DNA of 64,000 bases from an uncultured Ignavibacteriales bacterium (lineage in GTDB: Bacteria > Bacteroidota > Ignavibacteria > Ignavibacteriales > Ignavibacteriaceae), in contig CAIYTF010000002.1 in the NCBI GenBank assembly GCA_903929035.1, forward strand, positions 1-64,000, written 5' to 3'. Shown here piece by piece: positions 19,709 to 30,249 of the stretch (positions within the stretch are counted from its first letter, which is position 1; every line of letters starts with the position of its first letter). The translations under genes and the position numbers were made by a program. The notes under the pieces were generated by a model. That model was not told where the DNA came from and did no database searches. It worked only from the letters and a program-made list of their open reading frames with translations.

Positions 19709-20130
19709 ATATTCTTATCGTGCAGGGACCAAATCTTAATTTACTTGATAAACGGAGTAAAGAACACTATGGGGTGCTTTCTATAGAAGCTATTCACGAT
19801 CTCATCGTGCAAAAATTTCCTGATGACGAATTTACCTTTTACCAGTCCAATGATGAAGGTGCATTGATAGACATAGTTCAGACTGCCGACCTTGATTATG
19901 ACGGAGTAGTTATTAATCCTGGGGGCTATTCACATACTTCGGTCGCCTTGCACGATGCCCTTGAGCTTTGTTCAATTCCAAAGGTTGAAGTACATCTATC
20001 TAATGTTCTATCGCGTGATTCATTTAGAAAAGAATTAATCACGGCAAAGGCTTGTACAGCTTGCATAAGCGGTGCGAAAGAACATAGCTACCTATCTGCT
20101 GTTTATTTACTGAAATCATTTGCTGGGTAA
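19705..20130 (+). CDS. aroQ: Type II 3-dehydroquinate dehydratase
   Basis: MNILIVQGPNLNLLDKR, YQSNDEGALIDIVQ, VINPGGYSHTSVALHDAL, EVHLSN. Confidence 0.95.
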   Translation: MNILIVQGPNLNLLDKRSKEHYGVLSIEAIHDLIVQKFPDDEFTFYQSNDEGALIDIVQTADLDYDGVVINPGGYSHTSVALHDALELCSIPKVEVHLSNVLSRDSFRKELITAKACTACISGAKEHSYLSAVYLLKSFAG

Positions 20131-20163
20131 TCTATAAATATTACTAATGCTTATGAAAACAGT

Positions 20164-20262
20164 TAGGACTCGTTCCAAAATAACGTTATCACTTTCTTGC
20201 GCGAAGACCGCGATGGTTAGATTTAGAAGATGTAAAGATTATTTCTTTACAAGGACTTAGTA
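20164..20262 (-). repeat. Dispersed palindromic repeat, copy C
   Basis: Minus strand CTAAGTCCTTGTAAAGAAATAATCTTTACATCTTCTAAATCTAACCATCGCGGTCTTCGCGCAAGAAAGTGATAACGTTATTTTGGAACGAGTCCTAAC. Confidence 0.75.
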
Positions 20263-20344
20263 TATATGTTAGCTGTTGCTCTTTGCTATACTTTGTATAT
20301 AAATAATAGATTATGTATTTTAGTCTAAATGAATTTTTAAGGTT

Positions 20345-20755
20345 ATGAGAGAATCCGGTCTAAAAAAGCTATATTATTCAATTAGTGAAGTAAGTAAAAT
20401 TACTGAAGTTGAACAATATGTTCTTCGGTATTGGGAAGGTGAGTTTGAGCTGCTCAAGCCTCAAAAAAACCGTTCTGGCAACCGTGCTTATTCAAATCAG
20501 GATATCAAGCTGATTTTTGTTATCAAATTGTTATTGCGCGAAAAAAAGTTTACAATTGAGGGTGCAAAAATTATTCTTGCTGAAAAAAGCTTAGAAGAAC
20601 TTATTAGTGATCATATTGATACACCTAATAAAAGCGTAACTCAAGAAACTATAGGGAAAGCTACTGTTGAAAAAAAAAAGGAAGATATTATAATAAAAAG
20701 GGAAGATTTAAGTAATATTTTGGGTATATTAATCAGTATTTATAAAAAATTATAA
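20345..20755 (+). CDS. MerR family transcriptional regulator
   Basis: [49 protein letters not shown]. Confidence 0.92.
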   Translation: MRESGLKKLYYSISEVSKITEVEQYVLRYWEGEFELLKPQKNRSGNRAYSNQDIKLIFVIKLLLREKKFTIEGAKIILAEKSLEELISDHIDTPNKSVTQETIGKATVEKKKEDIIIKREDLSNILGILISIYKKL

Positions 20756-20829
<74 letters not shown>

Positions 20830-20830
20830 C

Positions 20831-20858
20831 AAAAGGTGCTTTTTTTGCGCCTTTTTTT
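20831..20858 (+). terminator. Terminator directly after tRNA-Pro
   Basis: AAAGGTGC-TTTTTTT-GCGCCTTTTTTT hairpin plus T-run. Confidence 0.7.
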
Positions 20859-20953
20859 ATTTCCGGCAACTTTATAGTTCTCGCCATCCAAAAAATACTT
20901 TTTTCTCCATATCAACAAAGCAAAAAGGTCAGGAAACGATATAGCAATTTGCT

Positions 20954-21347
20954 GATGAACTGGAAGGGAAAGGTAGTTCAGCCCAAATTCGTCTATGATT
21001 TTACTACTGCAATTCCTGCAATAGATTCAAAATGGAGTTCAGCCCGGTTTAGTGATGCAGCAGGAAACAAATCGAGTATGTATTTCGCTCCGGCATCGCA
21101 GGACAAAAGCAAATTTGAACTGCCCCCTGTTCCTCCTGCAGGAATTTTTGATATTCGGTTTGCGTCACAGTCTTTTGTCGCGAATATTGACGGCACCGCG
21201 AATGTAGCAGAACTTGTAAATGGGCAGATGGATGCAGGGTACCATCAGGTCATTTGGAATGCGGCAAATTTGAGTTCAGGAGTTTATTTCTATGAATTAA
21301 AAACAGAAAAATTTAGATCTGTAAAGAAATTAATTCTAATGAAGTAA
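20954..21347 (+). pseudogene. Orphan C-terminal fragment with T9SS type A sorting domain
   Basis: C-terminus VNGQMDAGYHQVIWNAANLSSGVYFYELKTEKFRSVKKLILMK is a typical Por secretion C-terminal domain; no signal peptide; the track ORF begins inside the tRNA. Confidence 0.6.
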
Positions 21348-21393
21348 GTTTCAAGCAGGGCTTGAACTGACCGCTAATTTCATTTATGAAATT

Positions 21394-21424
21394 AAAAGGG
21401 ATATGGCTCGCCATATCCCTTTTT
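21394..21424. terminator. Strong hairpin terminator, potentially bidirectional
   Basis: AAAAGGGATATGGCTCGCCATATCCCTTTTTT: >12 bp stem with T-run. Confidence 0.8.
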
Positions 21425-21514
21425 TCATTTTAAATTTTTGTAATAGTTGAACTATTATCTAACTTTAGCTTTTTATTTTAAATAATTCTGATTATCGGGT
21501 TAGTTCAAATTATA

Positions 21515-22819
21515 ATGAATATATTCTTCAAAGCAGCTCCTATCGAGGGAACAACCAACGCGTTTGGAAAATTAATCGATTATTTCTCAGAGAATAACAT
21601 CGATTACTTTTACTATAGATGCAATCGCGATTCTTATTCTTTCATCGCGTATCAATTCGAGGAATATATTGACGCTGACACGCGAAATTATGTTGATGTG
21701 TTAGCCAATATTAAAGCATCATTACAGGATTATTTAACCGGATTACCCAGAGATATCTTAAGCAGTTTCCCTGCAATGCTTTCATTTATCCCCTTTGATG
21801 ATACCAAATCGGAATCGTGGTCTGATTTTTCGAAACATTTAGTTATCCCGAAGACTATTATTGTTAGTATCAGAGATATGCTGTTTTTAATTGAACGAAT
21901 TGGTAGTGATAATTTTCCATCAGAAGCTGAGAATATTAAAGCTATATTTATTGATAATTTGGCTCATAAATGCAGTAAAATGCCCCGTTCTGAAAATTTG
22001 GTAAGTGATAATTTGCAGCATAGAAAGCAAGAAAGTATAAATAATATCGGATTAGCGATAGAACAAATTCTAAACGGGCAAATTGAGAAAGTTGTTCTCG
22101 CTCGAAAAATAGATTTGAAAATCTCCGGTGAACCTGCGTGGTCAGTTGTCAAACAAGAAATGGATAACTATATCAATAGCCACCGCTTCATAATTCGTCA
22201 AAATGGTTCTACTTTTTTTGGCACATCACCTGAAATATTATTTTCTTATCGTTCGGGAAAAATATTTAGCGAAGCATTAGCAGGCACTATTGAACGATCG
22301 TTAGCAAATTCAGATGATATGCAGGCAGCGGTCTTAGGCAATTCAAAAAAAGACGGTGTTGAACAAAGCATTGTCGTAGAACATATTATTTCCGTGCTTT
22401 CTAAATATTCAGATTCAGTAGTTTATGACAAACAAGCCCGTATTAGAGTTACTAACAAATTGCTGCACTTGAGAACACGAATTTTAGCTCGACACGTAAA
22501 TAAGAAGCAATTAGGGGCTATCTTCGCGGAACTATTCCCTACTCCCGCGGTGTGCGGGCAGCCGAAAGAAAAAGCACGTGAACTGCTCAGGCAGCTTGAG
22601 GAATATGAACGCGGGTTATATAGCGGTGCAATAGGATGGACTTCCCCTGATGGAGGAATGCTATATTTTGTTCCGCTGAGATGCGCGCTCTACAAGGCGA
22701 AAACATTAAGTATATTCGCCGGCAGCGGAATAGTAGCCGATTCAGAACCAAACACAGAATTTACTGAAACAGTTGTAAAAGCAGGGTCGGTCGCGGCTTT
22801 GGTGTTTGATGAAAATTAA
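21515..22819 (+). CDS. menF: Isochorismate synthase
   Basis: ILNGQIEKVVLARKIDL, FFGTSPEILF, EALAGTIERS, PTPAVCGQPKEKA, YSGAIGWTSPDGGMLYFVPLRCAL. Confidence 0.93.
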   Translation: MNIFFKAAPIEGTTNAFGKLIDYFSENNIDYFYYRCNRDSYSFIAYQFEEYIDADTRNYVDVLANIKASLQDYLTGLPRDILSSFPAMLSFIPFDDTKSESWSDFSKHLVIPKTIIVSIRDMLFLIERIGSDNFPSEAENIKAIFIDNLAHKCSKMPRSENLVSDNLQHRKQESINNIGLAIEQILNGQIEKVVLARKIDLKISGEPAWSVVKQEMDNYINSHRFIIRQNGSTFFGTSPEILFSYRSGKIFSEALAGTIERSLANSDDMQAAVLGNSKKDGVEQSIVVEHIISVLSKYSDSVVYDKQARIRVTNKLLHLRTRILARHVNKKQLGAIFAELFPTPAVCGQPKEKARELLRQLEEYERGLYSGAIGWTSPDGGMLYFVPLRCALYKAKTLSIFAGSGIVADSEPNTEFTETVVKAGSVAALVFDEN

Positions 22820-24521
22820 CAGAAATATATTTTATTCTGAACAGCTTGTCGGGCAGTTCATTCGATACAATTTGAAATATGTGGTCATATCCCCGGGTTC
22901 CAGAAGCACTCCGCTGGTTTTCGCATTTCTGAACAATAAAAAGATAAAGCCTATTTCTATCCTTGATGAACGCTCTGCCGGTTTCTTTGCTGCAGGGTTA
23001 GCGCGACAAACAAATTCGCCGGTCGCTCTTGTATGTACTTCTGGTACCGCCGCGGTTGAATATTATCCCGCGATTGTTGAAGCATATCAACAGCGAATTC
23101 CGTTAGTTATCTGCACTGCCGATCGCCCACCTGAATTAAGAAATTCCGGTGCCAACCAAACAATTAATCAGTTTAATTTGTATAGCAATCATATTCGGTA
23201 TTTTGCAGAATTCGTGATTGGCAAGCCCGATATTGAGAATGTTGCAGCCTTTAGGAAATCAATCACTGAAGGTTTGAATATTGGTTTCTATAGAAATAAA
23301 GGTCCCGTTCATTTTAATATCGCTTTCAAAAAACCTTTTGAACCGGATATGTTTACCGATGAAATTGACATACTGCAATATGACCAAGTATTGGATAAAC
23401 ATATTTCTAAAACCGATACCAAATTACAGGTTAGTAAGTCAATTTCTATGACTGTAAATTCCTTATGGAAACAGTCAAAATTGCCTATAATAGTATTGGG
23501 AGCGGGACAATATTCTGATTCATTTCTTAATGAATTGAATAAATTCAGCAAAAAATATAGAGTTCCTATTTTTGTTGATATAAATAGCAGCGCGCGTTTT
23601 GCCGCTAACATTGACTCAGCCTTAGCCCTATATGAAAATTATCTTAACAATCGCGTGCCGGATAAATACATTCCTGATTTGGCATTTATGTTTGGCAGGT
23701 ATCCAATATCGAAAGCTTTGGCAGACTATCTGAAAGGGCTAAATATTCACAAAATTATCGTGAACGACTACGGAGATAGGTTCGATCCCACAAGTGACGG
23801 AAGAACAATCCTCGCGATGAACCCGCGGGATATTTTCGGGTGTTTAGAAGATAAACCTGTTGTGGAGATGATTGTCAAGGAATATTTAAAAGAATTGCAG
23901 TCTTTAGAGAATGAGTTTGCATCAGTGATTTCTAAAACGCTCTCTCGAGGAAAGTTAACCGAGCTTTCAATTATCAAAACCGTTGTTGACCAGATTCCCG
24001 AAAACTCGAATGTTTTTATTTCGAACAGCCTTATAGTCCGAGACTTTGATAGAATAGTACAAAACATAAAAAAGAAAATTACGATATTTCAAAACCGCGG
24101 CGCGAGCGGAATCGATGGCATCATTTCTTCCGCGCTGGGTATGGCATTTGATTCAAGAACTCCTTCATACTTGGTAATTGGTGATTTAGCTTTTCTTTAT
24201 GATTTAACCGCTTTGAGCATTGGAGTATTCAATAATATCAACCTCAAAATAGTATTAATAAATAATAATGGCGGTCGAATATTTGACTATCTACCTTCAG
24301 CAAGATTTAAAAATATTCAGCCATTTTTTGTAACTCCGCAAAACATTAATATTAAACAAGCCTGCAAAGCATTTGGCACTGCTTATTATTATGCAAAAAG
24401 TATTAACGGCTTACTGAAAAAGTTCAGTAAGCTAAGGACAGAGATTGGCTTGACTGTATTGGAGTGTGATGTTGATAATGACATATCGAGAGAAGAAAGA
24501 GAAAAGATAACTTGCTGGTGA
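22806..24521 (+). CDS. menD: 2-succinyl-5-enolpyruvyl-6-hydroxy-3-cyclohexene-1-carboxylate synthase
   Basis: ThDP enzyme: VISPGSRSTPLVFAF, DERSAGFFAAGLAR, CTSGTAAVEYYPAIVEA, ADRPPELRNSGANQTINQ. Confidence 0.96.
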   Translation: MMKINRNIFYSEQLVGQFIRYNLKYVVISPGSRSTPLVFAFLNNKKIKPISILDERSAGFFAAGLARQTNSPVALVCTSGTAAVEYYPAIVEAYQQRIPLVICTADRPPELRNSGANQTINQFNLYSNHIRYFAEFVIGKPDIENVAAFRKSITEGLNIGFYRNKGPVHFNIAFKKPFEPDMFTDEIDILQYDQVLDKHISKTDTKLQVSKSISMTVNSLWKQSKLPIIVLGAGQYSDSFLNELNKFSKKYRVPIFVDINSSARFAANIDSALALYENYLNNRVPDKYIPDLAFMFGRYPISKALADYLKGLNIHKIIVNDYGDRFDPTSDGRTILAMNPRDIFGCLEDKPVVEMIVKEYLKELQSLENEFASVISKTLSRGKLTELSIIKTVVDQIPENSNVFISNSLIVRDFDRIVQNIKKKITIFQNRGASGIDGIISSALGMAFDSRTPSYLVIGDLAFLYDLTALSIGVFNNINLKIVLINNNGGRIFDYLPSARFKNIQPFFVTPQNINIKQACKAFGTAYYYAKSINGLLKKFSKLRTEIGLTVLECDVDNDISREEREKITCW

Positions 24522-24524
24522 CTG

Positions 24525-27485
24525 TCATACAAAACCGGCACGAGTCAATGTTGTTAATAGAGATTCAGCACTTTTCTTCCACGTGAAACTCTTCATAAAC
24601 TCATCGGCAGCATTGCCGATAGTATTAATTTCTTGCCGATGATGATATGCCCATTCTAATTTGGAAACAATTTCATCAAGTGAAGATTCACGCCAATCGG
24701 CAATCAAGTTATTATTATTTTCATCATAAAGATAATATGGATTCTGCTCTAACAGCGGCAGTGAATTTTGGTTAGTCAAAACATCGGTATGTCCTGAATT
24801 ATACGAAGCGATTACAGGTTTTCCGCAAGCCATATATTCCATTAACACGAGATTAGTCCCCCCCTCGCATCGGTTTGGAAATAATCCGATATCAGTTTTT
24901 GAATATATATCCGGCAATAAGTTATTATTCGTTAATGGCAGCGTGATAACACGTGAAAGATCAAGTTTATTATCTATGCAAAGATTTGCTACAAATTCCA
25001 GCCAGTCATTCCCCCTTGGATTGAAGTAAATATGCTTGGACTGCCGCATACTTGTCATTGTCCCAAGCCATATATTAAACCAAGCATTAACCAAAATAAC
25101 ATCAGAATACTTCTGTTGTAAAATTGAGACTGCCCGCAAAACAAGGTCTTGTCCTTTTCGCAATTCAAATTTTCCGCCGGAAAATATAGTAAACAAGGAA
25201 TCTTTACGAATATTATCCCGAGGATAAAAAATAGTTTCGTCTATCCCTTGTATCAAGCATTCAGCGGCAGCAAATCCTTTTTCTTTAAGTTTATTTCTAT
25301 TCCAAATTGAGCCGCCTAAAATAAGGTCAAGCTGCTTGCCGTTTTCTATGGATTCATCGGAAAGCTCGTTTTCAAAGAATGTATAACCGATATTTTGCTT
25401 TCCGCGCACGGTATGGAGAGTTTTCAAATCAGCTCCCTGTAACGCGTGGAATATAGTACCATTAAATACCAATGTGTCACCAGCTGAATTGAATATTTGT
25501 ACCTTGGTGAGCTGTTGAACTTCTTTTATTAAATATTTACTGCAAACACCCCATCCAAAATTTTCGCCCGCGGAAAGCGCGAGCATCAATGGTATCTTCG
25601 CGATGTTCTGATTTGGATTCAGTATATCAAGAATAGATTTTTTTACGGCGGAAACTACATTGCTCCATACACGCTGTTGTGTCTGCCTGAATATGGTAAT
25701 AGATAGATACCACTTTGACTTTGACCCATCGCCTATCCATCTCCAGTCAGGAACTTTGGCAGCCATAAGAAAAGTCTTTTTCCCGAGGGCACCGCAAAGA
25801 TGTGCAACTGAAGAATCTATGGTAACAATAAGGTCCATATTGCTTATGATAGCGGCTGTATCGGCAAAGTCCGCAATTTCACCCGACAAATCTGTGATTC
25901 TATTCTTTGCAAAACAATCAGATTGTAATTCTTGAGCGGGACTGCCAACCTGGATACTGAAAAAATCTATATTAGGAATCTCAAGCAAAGGTAATAAATC
26001 AGAAATATTGCAATGCCGTTTTTTGTTTATGTTTGAAAACGTGTTACCGGTCCAAAACAACCCTACCCTAAAGTTTGTTGATGTTGATAAATTTAACCTC
26101 CATTTATCAGCTAAATCTTTTGGGGGCTTCAAATATTCGCGATATTCTGAAAGTTCATAGCATTTTTGCCATAATATTTTAGGAATGCTTAGCAGTGGAG
26201 AATAATAGTCATAGCTATTCGATTTCGCGGTTGTATCATCACTTACAATTGTATCTATTTGTGTAAAATATTTTAGCAGTCTGAGATGTTCCGGCTTAGA
26301 ATGAAATGTTATAACAGCTCCATTTTCTTTCAATGGAATTAAGTAGCGAATAAATTGGAACGTGTCGCCTGACCCTTGTTCTTCAAAAACAAAAATGCTT
26401 TTTCCTTCAAGTGATTCTCCCTCCCATTTTCTAATTGGATATTTCCGATTCTTAAACAAATCGAATTTTAGTCTTGATTCATAGCAGTTCCAGCCCGCCT
26501 CGAAATTACCAATAGACATCTCTATCTCTGACAAGGCAAATTGAACGAGCTGATTCTCAGGCGCGAGTTCAAGCGCGGTTGTTAGGAGACTTCGAGATTC
26601 ATTGAATAATCCCATTTCCTGTTTGGCAAGTCCTGCATTAAAATAGGCTTCCCAACGAGCCGGATTGACAGTAATAGCACGATTAAATAGCTGCAGAGCA
26701 ATATCAAAACTCAATCGTTGAAAATTGATTTCTCCAAGATCGATTAGTGCTTCATAATAATCCGGATTAGCCGCGAGTACCTCGGTGAGGTATTGTTCTG
26801 CTTCCGCGACATTGTTTGTTTCTATCCTGAGAGAGGCTATGTTATATTTAATGTCAACTGAATTTGGAGCTGAGCTAAGTGCTTTGAAAAAATATTCTTC
26901 CGCCATAGAAAGAGATTTCTTTTTACGATAGATTAGTCCCAAATTTAATAAGCATTCAGAGTGACAGGGTAATATTCTTAAGAGCAGCAAGTAAAACTTT
27001 TCCGCCTCGTCCAATCGCTCAAGTTTATGCAGGCACAGCGCAAAATTATATATTGCTTCCGGTGAAGAAGGTTCTATAGAAAGTGCTTTATTGAGCATCG
27101 CGAAAGCATCATTATAGTTCTCCCTGCCGGATAGTAACACGCCATAATTTGTGAGAACGCCAACGTGGTTAGGCTCAATACGGAGAGCAATTTCGAAACA
27201 TTCGGCTGATTTTTCATAGTCATTCAATGAGTGGAATACAAGCCCCAATGCATTCAGTGTATCTGTGTTAGCAGAGTCTATAGAATAGGAATCCATCAAA
27301 AGCTCGCGTGCGGAAATCATATCTCCTACTTGATATTTTAGAGTGCCAAATAGGCGGAGGATTTGAGCATTTGATTTCTCAACGGAGAGCAATTGATTAT
27401 ATAAATCTTCGGCAGCTTCAAAATTAGCGTTACGATGCTCTGCTATGGCTTGTTGAAGTAATTGGGAAGTATTAAAGTTATCCAC
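24525..27485 (-). CDS. TPR - GT9/GT41-like - GT4 multidomain glycosyltransferase
   Basis: N-terminal TPRs; middle GLFWTGNTFSNINKKRHCNISDLLPLL...VTIDSSVAHLCGALGKKT; C-terminal GT4 (SGGKFELRKGQDLVLRAV, FPNRCEGGTNLVLMEYMACGKPVIAS). Confidence 0.85.
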   Translation of the reverse strand: MDNFNTSQLLQQAIAEHRNANFEAAEDLYNQLLSVEKSNAQILRLFGTLKYQVGDMISARELLMDSYSIDSANTDTLNALGLVFHSLNDYEKSAECFEIALRIEPNHVGVLTNYGVLLSGRENYNDAFAMLNKALSIEPSSPEAIYNFALCLHKLERLDEAEKFYLLLLRILPCHSECLLNLGLIYRKKKSLSMAEEYFFKALSSAPNSVDIKYNIASLRIETNNVAEAEQYLTEVLAANPDYYEALIDLGEINFQRLSFDIALQLFNRAITVNPARWEAYFNAGLAKQEMGLFNESRSLLTTALELAPENQLVQFALSEIEMSIGNFEAGWNCYESRLKFDLFKNRKYPIRKWEGESLEGKSIFVFEEQGSGDTFQFIRYLIPLKENGAVITFHSKPEHLRLLKYFTQIDTIVSDDTTAKSNSYDYYSPLLSIPKILWQKCYELSEYREYLKPPKDLADKWRLNLSTSTNFRVGLFWTGNTFSNINKKRHCNISDLLPLLEIPNIDFFSIQVGSPAQELQSDCFAKNRITDLSGEIADFADTAAIISNMDLIVTIDSSVAHLCGALGKKTFLMAAKVPDWRWIGDGSKSKWYLSITIFRQTQQRVWSNVVSAVKKSILDILNPNQNIAKIPLMLALSAGENFGWGVCSKYLIKEVQQLTKVQIFNSAGDTLVFNGTIFHALQGADLKTLHTVRGKQNIGYTFFENELSDESIENGKQLDLILGGSIWNRNKLKEKGFAAAECLIQGIDETIFYPRDNIRKDSLFTIFSGGKFELRKGQDLVLRAVSILQQKYSDVILVNAWFNIWLGTMTSMRQSKHIYFNPRGNDWLEFVANLCIDNKLDLSRVITLPLTNNNLLPDIYSKTDIGLFPNRCEGGTNLVLMEYMACGKPVIASYNSGHTDVLTNQNSLPLLEQNPYYLYDENNNNLIADWRESSLDEIVSKLEWAYHHRQEINTIGNAADEFMKSFTWKKSAESLLTTLTRAGFV

Positions 27486-27503
27486 TAACTTTTTTTAAGC
27501 TCA

Positions 27504-29036
27504 TTATTTTGTTATAGTAACCGCGTTAACAAGATTATTGATTTTCTTTATAACAGAATCAATAATTTGAATCTTGGAAACATCATCCTTAAATATTTCT
27601 TTTGAATCAGCCAGAATGCTTATACAATCGTCAATTTTATTCTCTCTGATTAAAATTGAAATCTTTCGCAGAAGAAGCGAAAGATTCTTTGGACGAGCAG
27701 TCAAAGATTCGGAGGCAAATTGCATTGCAAGCAATTCATTCCCTGTTTCTTCATACAGCAAAGAAAGTGCTTCCGCGATATAGCTGTCGGAACTCTTTTT
27801 ATACAAACCGGATAATAAATCTAAAGCAAAAGATTTGTTAGGAAGACGGGCTATCAGCTCGCAATAAACTTCATTTTTCCCTTCTATAAAAAGAGAGATT
27901 AAAAAATCAAGTTCTGATGATGAAAGAGTTGTATTTGAGAAAAACTTACGCAGTATTCTTGTTTCTTTCTTTATTGAATCATCTGAATTTCCTTCGGATA
28001 TTTCAAGTTCATTTAGGTAAAATTCAAGAGCCGGAAGATTTTGATAACGAACGGAAAATGATATTCCTTGTAAAGCAAGTTCGGCAGGGTCTATCATAAT
28101 ATCAAATGGACTGACAGCCTTTCCTTGTAATAACGCGAGATTATTCTTATATCCTTTCAAATAAAAATCAAATCCGGGCAGCAACTCATTTTTTCGGAAA
28201 CAAACTTTTGCCGCGATCACGTTCACTAACGGGGCATCTGGATTAGCTTCTAAAGCACTCAAAATAAAGCGCGATGCTGAATCTACATCATTTTTTTCAA
28301 GTGCTACTGCAGCTAAGAATCGGTTAGCGTGGGCATTGTAATGTGAAGCTAGCGAAGCATCAGTCAGGCAATATTCAAAATACTCGGCTGCCTTCGTGTT
28401 ATGTTGCATTACAGCATAAGAACTCGCGATCTGAAATGCAGTGTATCCGTCTTTTATTTCATTGAAATCTTCAAGGAGAAGAATTAGATTCCGCTCAGCT
28501 TTGGCTTCTAACTGTTCTCGTGGAACATCATAACCCAAATGGATAAGTTTTATTCCGGAATCGTGTATAGAATATCCTTGTTCATTTAACGAGCCGAATA
28601 TTTGTTCGTGAACTCTCCCTTTAAAACGAATATCAGGGTGCGCGCGGAAGAGGCGAATATACTTCATCACGTTGGGCCGTCCGCCTTGTTTATCAACGCT
28701 TTGCAGATTGCAATAAATACCCGCGAAAATATTAGATTTAACTATATGTAACAGTTCTTTAATTGATTTAGATGAAAGTCGTTCATCTGCATCTATATAA
28801 AATATCCACTTCCCTGTCGCTTTTGATAAGGCATAGTTTCTTGTATAGGAGAAGTTATTATTCCAAGGCATATCAAACAATTTAACGGAAAATTCATTGG
28901 CGATTCTTTTAGTGGCATCGGTTGATCCCGTATCCACTATAATAAACTCAGGGGAAACCGGCAACAGGGATTTTAGACAATCACGAAGATACTTTTCTTC
29001 GTTCTTGACAATCATACAAACACTTAAATCGGGCAT
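27504..29036 (-). CDS. Family 2 glycosyltransferase with TPR-like C-terminal region
   Basis: LSVCMIVKNEEKYLRDCLKSL...IIVDTGSTDATKRIA...IFYIDADERL. Confidence 0.88.
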   Translation of the reverse strand: MPDLSVCMIVKNEEKYLRDCLKSLLPVSPEFIIVDTGSTDATKRIANEFSVKLFDMPWNNNFSYTRNYALSKATGKWIFYIDADERLSSKSIKELLHIVKSNIFAGIYCNLQSVDKQGGRPNVMKYIRLFRAHPDIRFKGRVHEQIFGSLNEQGYSIHDSGIKLIHLGYDVPREQLEAKAERNLILLLEDFNEIKDGYTAFQIASSYAVMQHNTKAAEYFEYCLTDASLASHYNAHANRFLAAVALEKNDVDSASRFILSALEANPDAPLVNVIAAKVCFRKNELLPGFDFYLKGYKNNLALLQGKAVSPFDIMIDPAELALQGISFSVRYQNLPALEFYLNELEISEGNSDDSIKKETRILRKFFSNTTLSSSELDFLISLFIEGKNEVYCELIARLPNKSFALDLLSGLYKKSSDSYIAEALSLLYEETGNELLAMQFASESLTARPKNLSLLLRKISILIRENKIDDCISILADSKEIFKDDVSKIQIIDSVIKKINNLVNAVTITK

Positions 29037-29043
29037 AAATGAA

Positions 29044-30207
29044 TTAGCGGTACTTCAGAATAGACTGCAGTCCTATATGCGCCGCTTCATTTTGCGGATT
29101 TATTTTAATTGCCCACTCATACATTGTTTTAGCTGCATCGAAGTTGCGTTCTCGTGAAAAGACATCTGCCAAGCCCACGCAAGCTGGTGATGATTCCGGA
29201 TAAACTGTCAAGGCTTCTTCAAACGACATTCGGGCTTCATTCAAGAGGTTAAGTTTCAATTGCGCGGAACCTTTAAAATTTAATAAACGGGACATCATCA
29301 CGCAATCGGCATCGTCACGCTTGCGAAGTTCATCTTCCGCGGCAGTAATTTTTTCCAATGCACTGTCAAAAGCATCTTTAGAAAAGAGATCGAATGCTTC
29401 GCTTATCATTTGTTCAACGAATTTCAATATCTTGGAACCCTGGAAAATAGAACTTGTTTTAGGAAGTTTATTTAATCCTCCAAGCGCAAATTTGTTATCG
29501 GGATTCAAGCGTATAGCTATCTCGAACATTTTTTTTGCTTCATAATCTTTGTTCTCTATATATAGTATTTCGCCCAGTCCTGCATAAGCCTGGGAAGATT
29601 CCGGATTGACAGTTTTAGCTTTCTCAAAGTAAGTTCGTGCCATCTCTTGATTATTTTTAGCCATATAGATAAAAGCCCTAAAATTTAATATTGAAGCATA
29701 TTGTTCTTTATATGTTTCTTCAAGCTCTTGCACGCTCTTTAATGCCGAAGAGTAATCTTTACGAGAAAAATCATTGTATGCCGATTCAAGCAGCTGGTCA
29801 CTCCGGTGTGCATCCAAACCATCCTGCAAAGTTGCTTCAACTTTTTGCAGCAAAAGGCGCGCGTTCTGATTCATATCATCGTTCTTTAATGCCCATTGCA
29901 ACATAACTTTGGCATTTTCCAATTCGCCAAGTTGAAGAAATGTTTTTCCTAAGTACAAACAGGCATCTGTAGATTCCGGATTTTCTTTCAGTGCTGCTTC
30001 ATAAGATGGAAGCGCGGCATCAAAATTTCCCTGATTATATAAAATACTGCCGCGAAGCATAAACAATTCCTCCTTTGATAGACCTGCACTTTTCTCGAGC
30101 GGAGTAAATGCATTTTCTGCTTCATTAAGCAGTGCTAATGCCTTATCGTGATTATTTTCTTTTGATTCACGAATCGCGCTTTGCAGGCATTCTAAGTATC
30201 GATTCAT
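29044..30207 (-). CDS. Tetratricopeptide repeat protein
   Basis: Multiple TPR units (LYNQGNFDAALPSYEAALKENPESTDACLYLGKTFLQLGE...). Confidence 0.88.
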   Translation of the reverse strand: MNRYLECLQSAIRESKENNHDKALALLNEAENAFTPLEKSAGLSKEELFMLRGSILYNQGNFDAALPSYEAALKENPESTDACLYLGKTFLQLGELENAKVMLQWALKNDDMNQNARLLLQKVEATLQDGLDAHRSDQLLESAYNDFSRKDYSSALKSVQELEETYKEQYASILNFRAFIYMAKNNQEMARTYFEKAKTVNPESSQAYAGLGEILYIENKDYEAKKMFEIAIRLNPDNKFALGGLNKLPKTSSIFQGSKILKFVEQMISEAFDLFSKDAFDSALEKITAAEDELRKRDDADCVMMSRLLNFKGSAQLKLNLLNEARMSFEEALTVYPESSPACVGLADVFSRERNFDAAKTMYEWAIKINPQNEAAHIGLQSILKYR

Positions 30208-30249
30208 CTATTAATACTCTTTCTGATGTTAGTAATTCTTATTTTCATA

